Shown here piece after piece: positions 12,274-25,904 of a DNA stretch of 64,000 bases. Source of the stretch: Prunella strophiata (taxonomy: Eukaryota > Chordata > Aves > Passeriformes > Prunellidae); the NCBI GenBank assembly GCA_036583965.1, contig JAZBQD010000001.1, positions 24,896,597-24,960,596 on the forward strand. The letters run 5' to 3'. A program made the position numbers and the translations under genes. Every line of letters begins with the position of its first letter. Position 1 is the first letter of the stretch. Under the pieces are notes generated by a model. The model saw only the letters and a list, made by a program, of their open reading frames with translations, was not told where the DNA came from and did no database searches.

Positions 12274-12318
12274 CCCATTCATTTCAGCTGTGATATTGTA
12301 CCCCATTTATTTCAGCTG
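12274..12318. repeat. 28-bp-spaced direct repeat carrying CAGCTG E-boxes
   Basis: CCCATTCATTTCAGCTG at 12274-12290 recurs as CCCATTTATTTCAGCTG at 12302-12318, with one mismatch in 17 and a spacing of 28 bases. Each copy ends in the E-box core CAGCTG. It looks like an old short tandem duplication. Any regulatory role is conjecture. Confidence 0.7.
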
Positions 12319-15300
12319 CAGTGCTTTGCTTATAAATAAGGCATGGGATCTTAGTTCTAGGTGCTTCTCTGAAATACTTGAGCTTGTAGCTTTGAATCTG
12401 GCTAGTTAGATAACACAGTAATTACTGATGGGAAAGATCAATGCCTCCAAAGCTCAGTGCATCCAAGCAGAACCCCCAGTCATCCTACAGAAGAATGTGT
12501 TTCTGCATTGACCTGCCCAGCAGCATCAGAAATCCTATTTTAGCTGAGGTGGAAGAGTGCTTAGAGGGGGGAATCTGGATTGAAGTGTGGTCTTTCATGT
12601 TTTCAGTACTAAAATCCCTTTTACTTGCTGTATCATCCATTCTGCATTTCAGCTCTAGGCTTTTTCATACATTATTTGTAGCTGTATCAAAACCTGTTTA
12701 GGGTTAAGAAGTTATGCCCAACTCTATAGTGTCTGGTTTTATTTCTCTACTCCCCATAAGGATAAAGGCAAAGGAAGTCTCCATCTGGATATATTATGAT
12801 AGTATGAGAGCCTTGTCTCTTAACAGGCATATGATTTAATTTCAGGTAGCTTTAATATGTGGATACAACTACTGGCATTGTTTCCAAATAGGTTTTCTTG
12901 CTTTTATTCTTACTGTTGATCATTAAGTATGGTGGCTAAACAGTACCATGCCACCCATATGGTTTTGTTCTTGGAAATTTTCTTGAATAACAGCTGAAGC
13001 AATGTGTAAAAAGTTACAGCAATTTAAAACCTCAGCTTTATAAAACCAAGGACAGGGCCTGCTAACAGAGAATGCAAGCAGCAGGTATCTGTAGGCTCTG
13101 CTTTCTCCTCAGACTGAGAAGTTGCTTCCATCTGCACAAAGGGTTCACCTGCTGCAATTCTGGTTTAGTTTTACAGCCTGTTTGTTACTACTGTTGACTT
13201 GATTCTTGTTTGATTGGAGAGACTTAGCATAAAGGTTTTTTTACCAAATGGGACACATAAAGGTTGGAACAGGAATTCAGGCAGATAGGAACCGAGAGGT
13301 AAAGCAGTGCTGCTTTCCCAAACTCGACGTTCCTGCATCCTTGCTGAAGCATTTGGAAACCTGCTGGCCTTGTTTACAGCCTCACCAGGGTTAAGGGCCA
13401 CAAGATGTCAGTGTAGCACCAAACATGAGGGAATGGCAAGCAGGTTTGTGCAGCCCCCTTAAACTCTCCTGCTGGTAAAAGGCTGCTGACTTTAATACAG
13501 AGAGAGGCACAGTGGTCAGGAAATGGCCCATGGGATGGGGAGCTGAGCCTGGGGCACGGGAAGCAGCCGGGGAAGGCACTTGCAGGGCTGTGAGAGGAGC
13601 TGAAGGGCTGAGTGTGCCTGCAGGAGCTGGGCAGTGCAGATCCCCTTCTCCTGTCCAGCTCCCTTGGTGCCACTCAGCCTGCTGGTTGCTGCTCACTGGC
13701 AGTCAGGAGAAGTGTGCTTTATTGCACAGCTCCGACTCTATTACCATGTATAAAATAATAATTCTTGATACTGTGGAGAGCATTATTGAATAGGGGTGAG
13801 GAAAAGCAAGTGAAGGAACAGTTCCTTGCATTGTCCTCTGGGCTACTGCTAAAGAAAATGTGTTTCCAAAGTTCTGAGACTGATAATAGCTAAAGAGACA
13901 TCTCCAAAAGCTTGGTTTTGTTGTTGATTTGTTTTGCCTGTTTTGTATTTCTAGGAAGTATAGTATGAGTCCAATACTGAGTAACAAAGCTGTTTGTTAA
14001 AGGCATCTCAGCACACTGGGGCTGTGCTTTTCCAAGAATTATTGTTTCTGGGTGCAGAAGGAACATTTGCTCTTTGCCTGAATGTATCTGTATCCCCCAA
14101 GTGTGACAACAAAGAAACATAGAAAAAAATGACACTGGAACAGTGCAGAGATGTCTGGGCCTGATTCCTGAAGTTAAACCAGCTGTACAAACTAGCCCAT
14201 TCCCTCACTCATTTGTTGTTCTCTTCTCTTTGCTCTTGCCTCAGAGGTGGTCTCTCTTTTGGATTTGCTTAGTTTTCCTTACACAGTTTCCTCTTCCAGT
14301 TCAGATTTGTTCAGTCACTGTGTGGGTGATTGCAGGAATGAGAGAGAAATTGCAGATCATGGACTCATTGTCGGCTATCAGATTTAAAAAAAAATAATTA
14401 AAGGAAACCAGATATTTTATGATGTGGCAGATGAATAATTCCAGAACATCTTTTATTAAAGAAGATGAAGTGCAGTGCTAATCTTTGGGAAAGTTTCCCT
14501 TCATTAGTACAGAGCTGTTAGCACAGTTGTGGCCTGGAGCTAAAGTTGTGACTGAGCACCACTCTGAGACTCAGACATCTGTGTTTGGGATCTGGTTGGC
14601 ACAGGTGCTTCCAAAATACTCCCTGTCTCTCTTATGGACTGAAGCTACAGCCAGTGACACAGATATGAAGAGCTGAGAACTTAAAATCCAACACTTGGCC
14701 ACCATTTTCAGCTTGTGCCCCTTTAAATCTGTGCTCTTTGAATTGCCATTTTCCAGGCTGTTTGTCCATGAGGACAGGTTATGGATATCACTGAGAACTG
14801 GGAAATGGGAGCCATGGCTGGGAGAAGACTCTGTGGGAACTGCTGACCCATCTCTGTGCCTCCAGGGCAGGGACAGAACTCATCTCTACTGACCAGACAT
14901 AATGACATGCATTTCTCTAACTTGTATTTTCTCACAAAATATGTGTTCTGCTTAAACAGGTCTCTCAGTGCTGTGGGTTTTTAAACTGCATGAGAAATCT
15001 GAATTGAGGGTAACAGCAACTACAGCATTTCTCTTAAACAAAGTTTGGAGCAGTACTTCATGCAGAGCTACCAGTCTCATTCAAAGCAAAGCAATAGAAA
15101 TTACAGAAATTATTTCTGAGCATCACTGAAATGTGATTTTGGTGTATTTCACATAAGTACAGTTTAATTTCATTGATGGAAATTGTAAAAAAGGTCAAAG
15201 CAGATAATAGTGACACTAGACTTGCTCAAGCTCTTTTAATCTCTGTGACTGTGCAGGCCAGCAGCTGCTGAATGTTGCAGGGTAAGTGCTGAGCTCTTGG

Positions 15301-16166
15301 CTTTGATGTTTTTCTAAAAACCATTGGTTCAGTGACAAAATGATGACCTGATAAAACTTGTTTTATCATTATATTACTCATTTCTTTTTTTATTAGGTCT
15401 GTGCTATGGTAGGATATAACCATCAGAATACCCAGGCAATTTTGTTTTGCACACTAAAACCTAATCAGGCATTACCTAAACACTTTCTTACCATTGTAAG
15501 TGACAGCAAGGTTTGATCCTATTTCTGCCAAAATCAATACATGAAAACTCACAAAGATAATACTTAAGATGAACTATGGCACTCATCAATTCTCCTCTCC
15601 TCTTTCTCTGATTTTATGAACATAAAATGTTCCTCTTTACGTTGTGGGCTCTGAGAACACACACATATTTGGGCTTTTTTGTGGTGAGAATACAAAGTGC
15701 TAAGTCTTCATTAATGTAGGGGTCCCTATAGCAGATGCAGATGGATAGATACTTTGATTTTTATTACAGCTTGTTAAATTATTACCAGTCTGCTCAGCCA
15801 AAATATTCTGCCATAGGCAGAGGAATTAAGTATAATTAGTCTGCTTTGTTATCTTCATTGTGGTAGTGGAGATGGCTGAGTAGATTTTGAGCTGACAAAT
15901 ATTCTTGACAAGATTTTAAGGTTGTTTCTCTTTATGTACTGGTTAAGAACAATCTGGTGTTGGTGAAGCATCTTGTAGCAAATTGAGCTAGGAGAAAGGA
16001 AAATCAAACAGCTTGGCTTGAGGTAGCATTCTTTTCACTGTTGTCAGATGGGTACACTACACCGACTTTAAAAGCTGTGCTTTGATTTCACTTAAGTGCA
16101 GCAATTACATATTGCTATCAGCCCAAAGGAGAATGCAAGGAATCTTCTAATCATATGGTAGATAGG

Positions 16167-16184
16167 AAAAAAAAAAAAAAAAAA
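16167..16184. repeat. Poly(A) tract, 18 bases
   Basis: Eighteen uninterrupted A in AT-rich unique sequence. Confidence 0.9.
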
Positions 16185-19100
16185 TTAGTTACTTTTAAGG
16201 CCTCATTTGAGAATGCTAGACTGAAGTATGTGTCTCTTGCTTAGTGATTAGGATCTATTGACAAATCCAGGCATGAAAGACTGGGAGTGCTGATGCACCT
16301 CCAAGAACACATCCAAATGATAGAGATAGCTTTATGCAATGCATTTATCTGGCAGAGACATGAATGGATCTCTGTTTCCTCTCCTTTTGTATTAACTCCT
16401 TTGGTTCACCACACTATCCAGTCACCTTTTGGGGTGAATGGAGGTAATTACTTCATTGATGTCCTAATTGCCATCAGGTTGTATTGTTTTTCAGTGACAG
16501 ATGATCACTGTATATTTGACCATAGACTTAAAAACCCCTTTGTCCTTCACGTTGCTCTCACATACATCACAGCCAGCACAAAATCTGCTGTCATCCTTTG
16601 TGCTTTTGGGAAGGTGTCCTTTGCAGAAGGCTGGGGTTCAGAGAAAATCTTTGTCATGCAGGCTTGTATTGCTGCTTTTTCCCTTCAGTTTGCTGTTCCT
16701 CTTCAAACCCATTTTCCCAGCTACTCTGGAAACAGAAAAAAAAATCCCAAATCATCTTTGACCAAATCCAGGAGTTGAAAGCTCTTAAAAAAGTTTTGCT
16801 TCTGAATTTGAGCACTCTCCATTTTCTCAGGAAAACCTAGTTATTAAAAATACCCACATGCTCCTTTCAGGGCTAGCTTTGGACTATATATGATGTCAGC
16901 TGCTGCTGGTCCTTCCATATCTCACCTGGTTCTAAAGAAATTTGGCTGTGGGGCTCTGCCTGCCTGGCACTGCTTGTCCTGCCAGGTGATGCAGCAGCTC
17001 TGAGATCAGTATTAGTGAGTGTGGGAGCAGAGCCACAGCTACAAGATGAAACCAGCAGGTCGTGCTCCCTTGACAAGGGATGACAAACTGTCCACGTTGT
17101 GTGTCCTCACTGTTTGCATGTGTTGTGTTTGTTTCCAGCACAGATGCAGTTCAGATTTGCAGTGTTCTAAGGTGACAAATAATGCAGAGTGTCATGCAAA
17201 TTAAGAGAATGTCCACATCTTTGGCAGCAGAATTTTGCAGCTTTGGTGTGTTTATAAATGTGCTGTTTGAAATGGGACATTGAAAACTAATTATTGAAAA
17301 AAAAAATATAAAGGTTAGTAAAGCCCAAAGAAAGATTATGGAAAAATGGAAGCTGTGTTGAAGAGCTCTCCAGTGTAATTGCCCAGATAACCCAGGGCCA
17401 GATGATATCAGCAATATCAGCACTGCTCATGCCAGTGAACACCAACCTCACTGCATCTTCCCACTGCAACCAACACCACTGCTGGGAGTGCTCAGCCTAA
17501 GGCTGTCAGCACTGCTGCCCCACAGAGATCCTAGGGAACTTTTACAAGTTATTAAAGCTCTGTTAATCTCACAGTCATCTCACCAGCTATGCCTATGGGA
17601 CAGCTGACTAAGTACAGCCATTGTAAACCTGACTTCAGGTACAGTTTATAAGTAAAATTGGATGGATAAAAGAATTTCTGCCATGTGAATTACTGATGGC
17701 AATTTATTCGCAATTTTTATTTCTTATTCTGATAATGCTGGGCCAAAACCATACTGGCTTGTCAGGGTCTGTTACGGATTTCAAAACATGCAAATTTGCC
17801 CAAGGATCAAAACAATCTTGTGTAAATAGGTTTAGGTCAATATTCAGATCAATAGTGTAAAGAAAATACTGCAACAGCTGAGCTAAATTTTGGTGAGGAT
17901 TCAGGATCTGAAACTTGTTAAAACCTGGAGAAAGAACTGGAATTCTTGTGCAGAGTTGCACTGGCCTGTATGAATACCCATAGTCCTGAATGCTGCTTAT
18001 AACTGGTGTTCTAAGCAGAAGTGTGTTCAAGTATAGCTGCAGTTTAATTTAGGAGAAAGGCTGGGTAGTAAACTTAAAGTAAACTGATGTGAGGCTTGTT
18101 CCTCCTAGAAGTTTGCAGGAAATCGACAGCATGTTTTTTAATAACCCAAATAGTCACTGATTTGCACTTAGCCTCAAATAGAAGTGCTTTATTTCCTTTA
18201 TCTTTACATGAGATGCTTTCCTCCTCCTTTTAAAGGAAAGCTTCAAAGTTGTCAACCCAAAGTGACAATAATGCTCTTTGGAAAAATTCTCTGTGGCATG
18301 AAGTTTCACACCAAACTCTATGAAGTGAATAAAATCATCCTGAAAAATAGCACTTGAGCATGAAAAGCCATCTCAGCATGTTTGAGTGATTCATGCAAGA
18401 TATAGTCAAGATTTATTTGATCTGGGCTTTTCCTATGAGCATTAATATTCCTAACAGCTAGAACAACAATTACTCCAGTAATGTCTTTGGGATACCATCT
18501 ACTTGTTGGGAAACTTCCTGGAGATCAATTAGGTTTTTTCCCACCACTAGTGACATGGCTGCATCATTCCTCATCTTTCTTGATGATGAATCAGGAGGAA
18601 GGCAGTCTGCCTTGTGATTCACCCCAGAAGACAAGCTGTGCACACAGCAGAACAGTGCTGTGATGTGCACATAGGTACTCAGGAATCACAACCAGAGGTA
18701 TCTTTAATTTCAAACTCAGCAGCCATAGCCATCCCTTTCAGTGGATTTCAGTGAATTCAGAGTATTTCAGAAATAATCTAATAAACTTCAGACTGCATTT
18801 TTACCAGGGAGAACTTTCCGTCTTTCTGGCCCTTTCTTGGAGATTCGCTTTCTTTTCAACAGATCAGCAATACCAAAAAAAAAACCTGTTCCCTGCTTTT
18901 TTGCTTTCTTTTCTTCATGTCTTCTTGAATAAAGCCAATGAGGTCTCTGAATTAGGAGCTTTTTGGGTTTGGAGCTTTGTTTAAATAACAGCCTGGAGGA
19001 AGAGGTTCGAACACCTGTGGTCTCTTGATGGAGTGTCACAATTTGATTTTCTCAAGTGATGATATTCTTTCCCTTTTCTCTTTCCTCTTTTGGTGTCAGG

Positions 19101-20839
19101 TTAATATTTGTATCTTTTGATAAGCAGACCTCCACAGGGACTTCTGGGGCTTAACCCCAGCATTCTCAGGCTGTGTTACTTTTGATAAAACCAGATAGTT
19201 TTGTGATCATAAAACCTTTGAAGAAAAATTCCAGAAAAAGTATATTTTTTTTTTCCTTTCTCTTTTTGCCTTTTGGGGGGGATTTCAGGTCCCTTAACAC
19301 TCCTCCAGAAAAAGGAATATTTTTTAAAAAAGAGGGGGAAAAAAAAAGGGAACAAAGTGCTGTTCCCTTGGAGCCCTGAAAGAAGCAGAGCAGGGAGCAC
19401 AGAATACTTATGTGCCTGATAAATGGCTGTGTTGCAGAAAGCTAAAAGTCTGAAATGGCAAGACAAGGCATGGAGGTCTTATCTTGCATAAAGGATGATG
19501 ATGTACACTTGTTTTAGGGAAATCAGATTGTTAGGCTGACTTAGGGGTTTGACTTACCTGGTACTTGATTAATGCAGCAGATTACATATAAAATACTTCA
19601 CATGAAGGAAACCAGGAATAGTTCTTTGTGGAAAAACAAAAGCATTTGGTAATCCCCTAACCAGCCTGTGAGATGATTCCCTTCCATATGAATCCAGTGA
19701 TGTGGAACTACTCAGGGAAACCCTATTAGCACCCTGTAAAGAAGCCAGAACCTCACTGGAGGTGCAGCTTCCCTGAGGATTTTAATTCTAGGGAATTGCC
19801 AGCTCCTCTTCAAATTATCTTTGGATAATACTTTCTAGACAGAAATACTGGTTATTGGGAATCTGGTGATAGGTTTTACAAGTCCTGCACTTGGATTTAT
19901 GCCATGTGGAACCCCTGCCTTTTTTGTCTACACAATAATGCATGCTGTTTTCCCCTTTGTAAGTTTAAAATTGTTATAATCTGGGGGAATGAAGAGTAGG
20001 GGTGCAGTAGAACATGCAAGAGACTGGAAACCTGAGCTGTGAAAGGTGGGGGCAAGGCTACAGATTGAATCAAATAATGGAAATGTGAGTTACACCAGAA
20101 CAGAGCAAAGCATGGCCAGAAACTGGGAGATGTACAAATCCTGGGCATCAGCAGGGACCCAGAAAACTTCTGGAAATGATCCCTCAGAAGCAGAAGGAAC
20201 ATAAAAAAAAGAGAAACCAGCACAAAAATAAAAACTTGGAAAAGAAGAGGTTAGGTTTTCATCGTGTCTGCTCCACAGGATGGGGATTATGGGTAATGGG
20301 GCTGAAAAAGCATGGAATGAACAGCTCATTTTGAAGTGGATCAAAGCCACTGGTTTTGGACAGAGTAGGATTTGTCAGGATTGTGACAAGGTTAGAATGT
20401 GGGCCCTGAACTACTTTAAGGCATGCTCAAAGCTCTGCAAAGTGAGAGAAACTAACCTATTGCTACAGCTCACCCAAGGAAAACTGCTGTGTGACAACTT
20501 CAGGAATGTAGGCCAAATTGAACAAGGAAAGCAAAAACATCTTTAAAATTTATGTTGCTATTTTCAAAGTTGCATTGTCTTCCAGAAATGCAGGAACTTC
20601 TCATTTCCACACTTTTGCACAAAACTCATTGTTTCCCAATTACAATAAGGCATTGCAATTTCACTTAAAAGATGGTCTAATAAGAAAAAACCTCAAAAAC
20701 CTTTCAGAAAATTGAATACCACCAAAACCATAGTATAGTGAGAGGCTTCTGTCTTTCTTAATTAAAACTCCCCACTGTTAAAATAAGTGAAGTGATTTGC
20801 ATTTGATCTAACCTTTTTTAAAATTTATGTTCATCCACC

Positions 20840-20844
<5 letters not shown>

Positions 20845-20878
<34 letters not shown>
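20845..20878. repeat. Poly(A) tract, 34 bases
   Basis: Thirty-four uninterrupted A. The upstream sequence (20500-20840) is AT-rich without a recognisable gene or element body, so a processed-pseudogene tail is possible but not supported. Confidence 0.96.
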
Positions 20879-20880
<2 letters not shown>

Positions 20881-23845
20881 CATTATTCCCCCAGATCTAA
20901 TTAGTTCTGGATACAGGTACAGATTTTCTGCCCTTTTTTTCTTTTGGTTTCAGCATTCACCCAACACAGTATCTCTTGATCTGTCAATTTTTCTGAGCCT
21001 TAACTTAAGGAAGATAGAGTTACTGTTGAAAAGTCTATTGTAAAGAAAAAGATTGATCTAATGCTAACAGAGGTAATAAACCCCAAGGAATTGAAAGACA
21101 CCTGTGGATTTAAAAGAGAGGAAACACTTTCTGTGTAGATAAACTGTGGAAAGGAGAGTTCTATTTACTGCATCTGGCCAGCAGTTGCCCAATATCAATG
21201 TGTGTACTTCAATGCTGCATCCAGGCAGGAGCCAATGCTCTTGAGAAAAACTTGGAGTTTTAGCCCTTAGCCAAGCAATCATTAAGTCATTTAAGCAGCA
21301 TTTCTGACCCTTGAGACAGCTGTACAAGTTACATAAATTTCCTTCTAGAAAAGCCAGTAAAACTACCCAGGGCAGCCCCTAAGTTCTCCCTGCCCTGTGT
21401 GACAGTCAGCCTGGCTTTCTGCCTTGCAGGACATCCCAGCTTTCCCTCCTGCTGTGCTCTCCCAGCTGAGCCCCACGGGCTGCAGAGATGCTCTCATTTG
21501 CCTTCTGCCTCAGTGAATGCCTGAGCAGAACCTGCTCCAGCAGGGAGGGCAGGGGCTGTGTGCTGGGTCAGGGTGGAATTTGCCATTTCTAGTGGACAGT
21601 GAGGGCCTCCAAATATTCCTTCTTTGTCCATGTCAGTGTTTGGAGTGAAGGGGCTCAGAGGCTCCAGTCATACTCTAGGGTTCTGTCTCTTCCCAGCAAA
21701 TAACAATTAGTGGTCACAAAGGATTGCCAAGCTCAGCAGATCTGTGAAAAGACAAAAGGCAATTTCACTCTGCAAAATGTCCCACTCCCCTCCAGATGAA
21801 ACCTGTGTGTTTTGGTGTTATAATCTGCCATGCACAGGTGGCTCAGACCAGGACCAGGGACCTGGCTGCTGAATCTGGGGCAGCTCAGTCTGCTCCAAGC
21901 CCTGTGCCCTCCCTGCCCCGTGGCAAGGAGTTGCCAGGTCAGAGAGAGGAGCAGCACCTGGGCAAGGACTGCAGCAGCTCCTGCCTAATCCCAAACATTG
22001 TCATTGATTCCTCAGGCTAATTAGGCCATAGAGGTGAGATCACACTGGTAAAAGAGCCTGTGAGTGGCAATGGCTGAGATGTTTGCACACATTCCCTTCT
22101 GCTGCTTTTCTTTCGGGCATGCAGGAGGTCAGCAGGGTACGGGAGCAGCTTTAAACACTTCAGCTGGCTTCACCAGGGCTCAGGAGTCAAGCCCTAGGCT
22201 TTATCCTGGTGGGCTTGATCAAATTGCCTATGGTTTTGAGGTCTTTCTTGAAGATGTTTTTTCATGAAATGCTACTTTTTCAAGAAAAGTTGGAACATTA
22301 AAAGTCAGAATTAAAAAAAAATACAGTCACACAAGAGGAAATTTGCAGGTCAGTTTAAATCCTTCTCTACCTCAAGCTCACATAGAGCAAAAACCTATTT
22401 TCTTGTCTCCCACAGAATACAATACTTTTCAGTGACTTTTTTCTCTTTTCTTCCTTCAGTAGAATAAGTCCTCTTCACTCATTCTCCTTTGCTTAAGAAA
22501 AGAACATTACTCAGAAACATCAGTGCCAAATTTTCAACTCCTTGCAACACTCTTCTATACCAAACATCATCCTGGGGAATATTCCATCTCCTCGTGCCTG
22601 CTCCATTTGATGACCTGGTAATGTTTGGACAACAGGAGTATGCGGCCAAGGATTTATGGTTTGGATTGCAGCAAGGGATGGGTGTCTGTGTCCAGACTTT
22701 TAGACTTGGTTCTTTCTTTCTAAGTGAAAAACGAATGCCATTGCTTTCTCTCTACTTTTCTCTCTGAGAATGCCTGGTTAGGGTTCATGTATTTGCCACT
22801 GCCACCAAAGCTGTACCATACCAGGCAGAATTCTGAAGAAATAAAAAGAGCTGGTTTATTCCTTTTTTCATATTCACCTGGCTGTGGAGAGGGGACATCA
22901 TGCTAGAGCATCCCCTGGTAACCTCAGTGTGGCTTGACCCAGAGCAGATGTGATTTTTCTGAGAGGCTGAGCTGTGTGACAGGGAACAAGCTGCTGGGGT
23001 AGTGTGGACATCTGGTGTGGGCTGTGCTTCAGGAGATGCACAGAAAAGTGGCTGCAGTTCCTGTGCTGCCTGGAGCTCCCGAAGCAGCCTGGTGGGGAAC
23101 TCTTACCCCTGGGATGAACTGTGGATGGCAAGAACAGCTCCTCTCCTGCCTTGGCCAAGAGCAGCAAAAACAGGATCTGAACTGGCAGAGGCACAGGCTC
23201 AAGTGTCTGCAATTAAGATATTTTACAGAGATTTCTGTGCTGGTATAATAAAACCATGACTTTTGGAAATGCAGACATAATTCTTCCCCACTACATTCAT
23301 CATGGAGTGATGAGATAACTTTTGATTTTTCCTTCCTGATACCATTTCTCTGATCCAACAAAAAAGGAAAGGAGTCAGTAGGAATAATCCCTTGGGAGCA
23401 CAGTATTTAACACTCATTTGGCAGGTGATATTTACCCTGTTTTAAGAGGATTAGACACAGTCATAGTCCTGAAATACCAGTCAAGGTATCTCCAACATCA
23501 GCGATTGCTTTGCACAGTCTTTGCCCTTTTAACCACCTCTTTTGTAACACTGGGGGCCACTCCTGGTTCAGCCTCTGTGCAGGGCCCAAGGTTTTTCAAA
23601 AAATGAGAGAGAGAAGCTCTGCAAACAAGACACATCAGCGCAGTTGTATTGAAGTTGCTATCAAGGCATTTATTGGTATGCCAATTGCACTTCAGCTTCC
23701 CAACTGTACAACTTCCTTGTTTTACAAAGCAGCTCTTGCTTGTAGCATTTGAAAACACACCATGGTCAATGGTGCAAAATGCCAGCAGAAAAAATGAATG
23801 GGGAAGTAGGAGGAATGAAGGGGTTTGTCAGTTCTGGGTTGTTTC

Positions 23846-23862
23846 TTATTTATTTATTTATT
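23846..23862. repeat. TTTA tetranucleotide run
   Basis: About four copies of a TTAT unit in AT-rich sequence. Confidence 0.85.
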
Positions 23863-25890
23863 ACTTAATTTGGATTTGGAGTGGAAAATATGTGTAATCA
23901 TGTGGAAAGTAAATTAAAACAGCTCACTAGTGGGTGTTAAAGAAACATCTAATTTTTCTGAAAGAGCTGTCTGTTGAGAGATGATAAGGTAAAGCACATT
24001 TCCAAGCTGAGCTCCACTCCAGAACCTTTTGTAGGGGAGTGAGGGTCCCTCCAGCCCCAGTGGGGCCAGAAGATGTTCCTGACTCTGTGTTGACAAGGTG
24101 TGCTGTGAGGCATAGAGGGGAAGGGGGACTCTGCTTTGCTTTATTTTCTTTCTTGGCTGCTTTCTAAATTGTCTGCACTTTCACCTGCTTTGCTCTCCAG
24201 CTGAGCTGTCCAAGCAATGCTCAGCTGGCAGCTGTGCCAGGCAAGAGTCTGTGGAGGAATGTCTGAGACCATGCCTCTGGCAATGGCCCATGTGTCTTTT
24301 ATTTGCTTTAAAGAAAGGGAAATTGGTATTTTTCCATCAGTTACCTGAGCTCATGAATGGGCAATGAGAGTAACACTGCAGCTTTTGGTTAGTGCTCATT
24401 GCAGAAGTCAGAGCTGCTCCCATAACTGCACCAAAGGACAGCAGTGTTTAACCCTTGGGTAGCAGATTCTCTTAAAGCCTTGCAGAAGGGAGAAGGAAAA
24501 CCTTTCATCACTGTGTCTTTTTCTCAAAAGCATGAAAAATGGAGCAGGTTGAAAAAGACAACTTCGAAGGCTGCTACATCTGTAGCAGACAAACAGATGG
24601 GGAAGACAAACAGAGGAGGGATCAAGCCCAGGGCAAGCAAAGAAACAATTTCCATAGAATGCATTTCTTGGTCTGGGTCAACCCTTTTAAGCAAATGTGT
24701 CAGATGTTTGAGGCAGTGCACACTTCTTACATCAGGCATGAGAACTGGGATGTGAGGCCAGCTTTGGCTTGAAAGGCTTGCACAGTGTTCTGTGCTCAGG
24801 ACTGTGCTAGTGTGAAATGACAGCTGCAGTAAAAGGCAAATCCTGCCTTTTATGCATGTGCTTGCTATTCCAGCTGCTTGAATAAACATTCCATCAAACC
24901 TCAGCCTGGGGACTGAACCTGAGCTCGCATTATGTTTTGTTTTGCCTACCTTATCCCTTAGCTTGCTGCTGAGGGTGGGACTGGCACCTTGAGGCCAGGC
25001 CCACTGGGGTATTTCTCATGGCACTCAGTAATGACACATCTGACTCAGCAACCCCCAGCCTGGGCAAGGCTTCTCTGTGTCATGTGTGGAGCATGAGGAG
25101 TCAGTTGTCTTGGAATGGGAAAAAAGGCAAAGGATACCCAGAGCAGGGAATTTCAGCCAGAATTTATCAGGTGTCAGCCAGAGCAATAAAGATCCTAGAA
25201 AGGTTTTACTGCCCATCAGGGGAGTCCTGCACATTTCCTCAAATGTAAAAAGATACAGTGGGAGAGACTAGGGGCTTAATGGCTCATTTTCTGGCTTTCA
25301 TTAGGTCATTTCATCCATTCTTGGGAATATTTCCCACCTATTCTTAAACCCACTTTTCATTTACATTTCATGTGCTGAGTTCTGCAAGCCCATCTGCATT
25401 ATTTATTTTCTTGAATTGTCCAAATATGAAACAATGGACTGAAAATGTTTCATCAGCAAATACATGCATTTTCTATTAAATATTTGCAGCTTTTCTTAGT
25501 ATGATAAATAAGACTCTGTTGAAAAATCACTCTAAAGAAAATAATTTTTAAAAGACATTAAATTAATTACTTTATCTGGCTTTTATAATAGAATGCTAAG
25601 AAAGCAAACATTTTTAAATGCTGTAGTTGTAACAGATTGTTTTTCTTTCTTTTTCTTAAGGCAACTGCTTTGATAAATATTTCTAGTTAGTCATAATATC
25701 ATTATGAATTTGTACGAGTAAGATTTTCTCATAATTCTTTAACATTGCATTAAATATTTCTGGGAAAAGCTATGGAAACAATAACTGTGATTATGTAAGC
25801 AAACAGAAAAATCTGAGAAGTACTCAGAGGGTATTTTTTATTGCTTGTTCCATTGTGGGTCCTTTTCTGGTTGGAGATGCTGACAGGGAA

Positions 25891-25904
25891 TGTGTGTGTG
25901 TGTG
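25891..25904. repeat. TG dinucleotide run, 7 copies
   Basis: Seven uninterrupted TG units, a short microsatellite that may vary in length. Confidence 0.9.

Larger units (their letters stand above)
9590..20844. other. Long noncoding stretch, no gene seen
   Basis: No supported gene in about 11 kb. Local points: a T run at 10580-10594; AT-rich short tandem copies at 11721-11765; a 17-base direct repeat containing CAGCTG at 12274-12290 and 12302-12318; a GC-richer block at 13510-13700 that lacks CpG enrichment; an 18-base A run at 16167-16184; and T-, G- and A-run rich sequence at 19240-19345. Open frames such as 16287-16778 plus (163 codons) and 9758-10219 minus (153 codons) have no recognisable domains. 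Confidence 0.55.

Noticed and set aside
13510..13700. GC-rich block as a promoter or CpG island
   Set aside because: CpG dinucleotides are few, and no TATA or exon context adjoins it.
16287..16778. 163-codon plus-strand frame
   Set aside because: The hydrophobic, mixed composition has no family resemblance, and two further overlapping frames (16501, 16598) show that stops are locally sparse.
18997..19012. GGTTCGAAC-type box as part of a tRNA gene
   Set aside because: No A box, acceptor-stem pairing or cloverleaf could be fitted upstream.
20500..20878. 34-base A run as the tail of a processed pseudogene
   Set aside because: The sequence upstream has no recognisable coding remnant, and no target duplication was seen.
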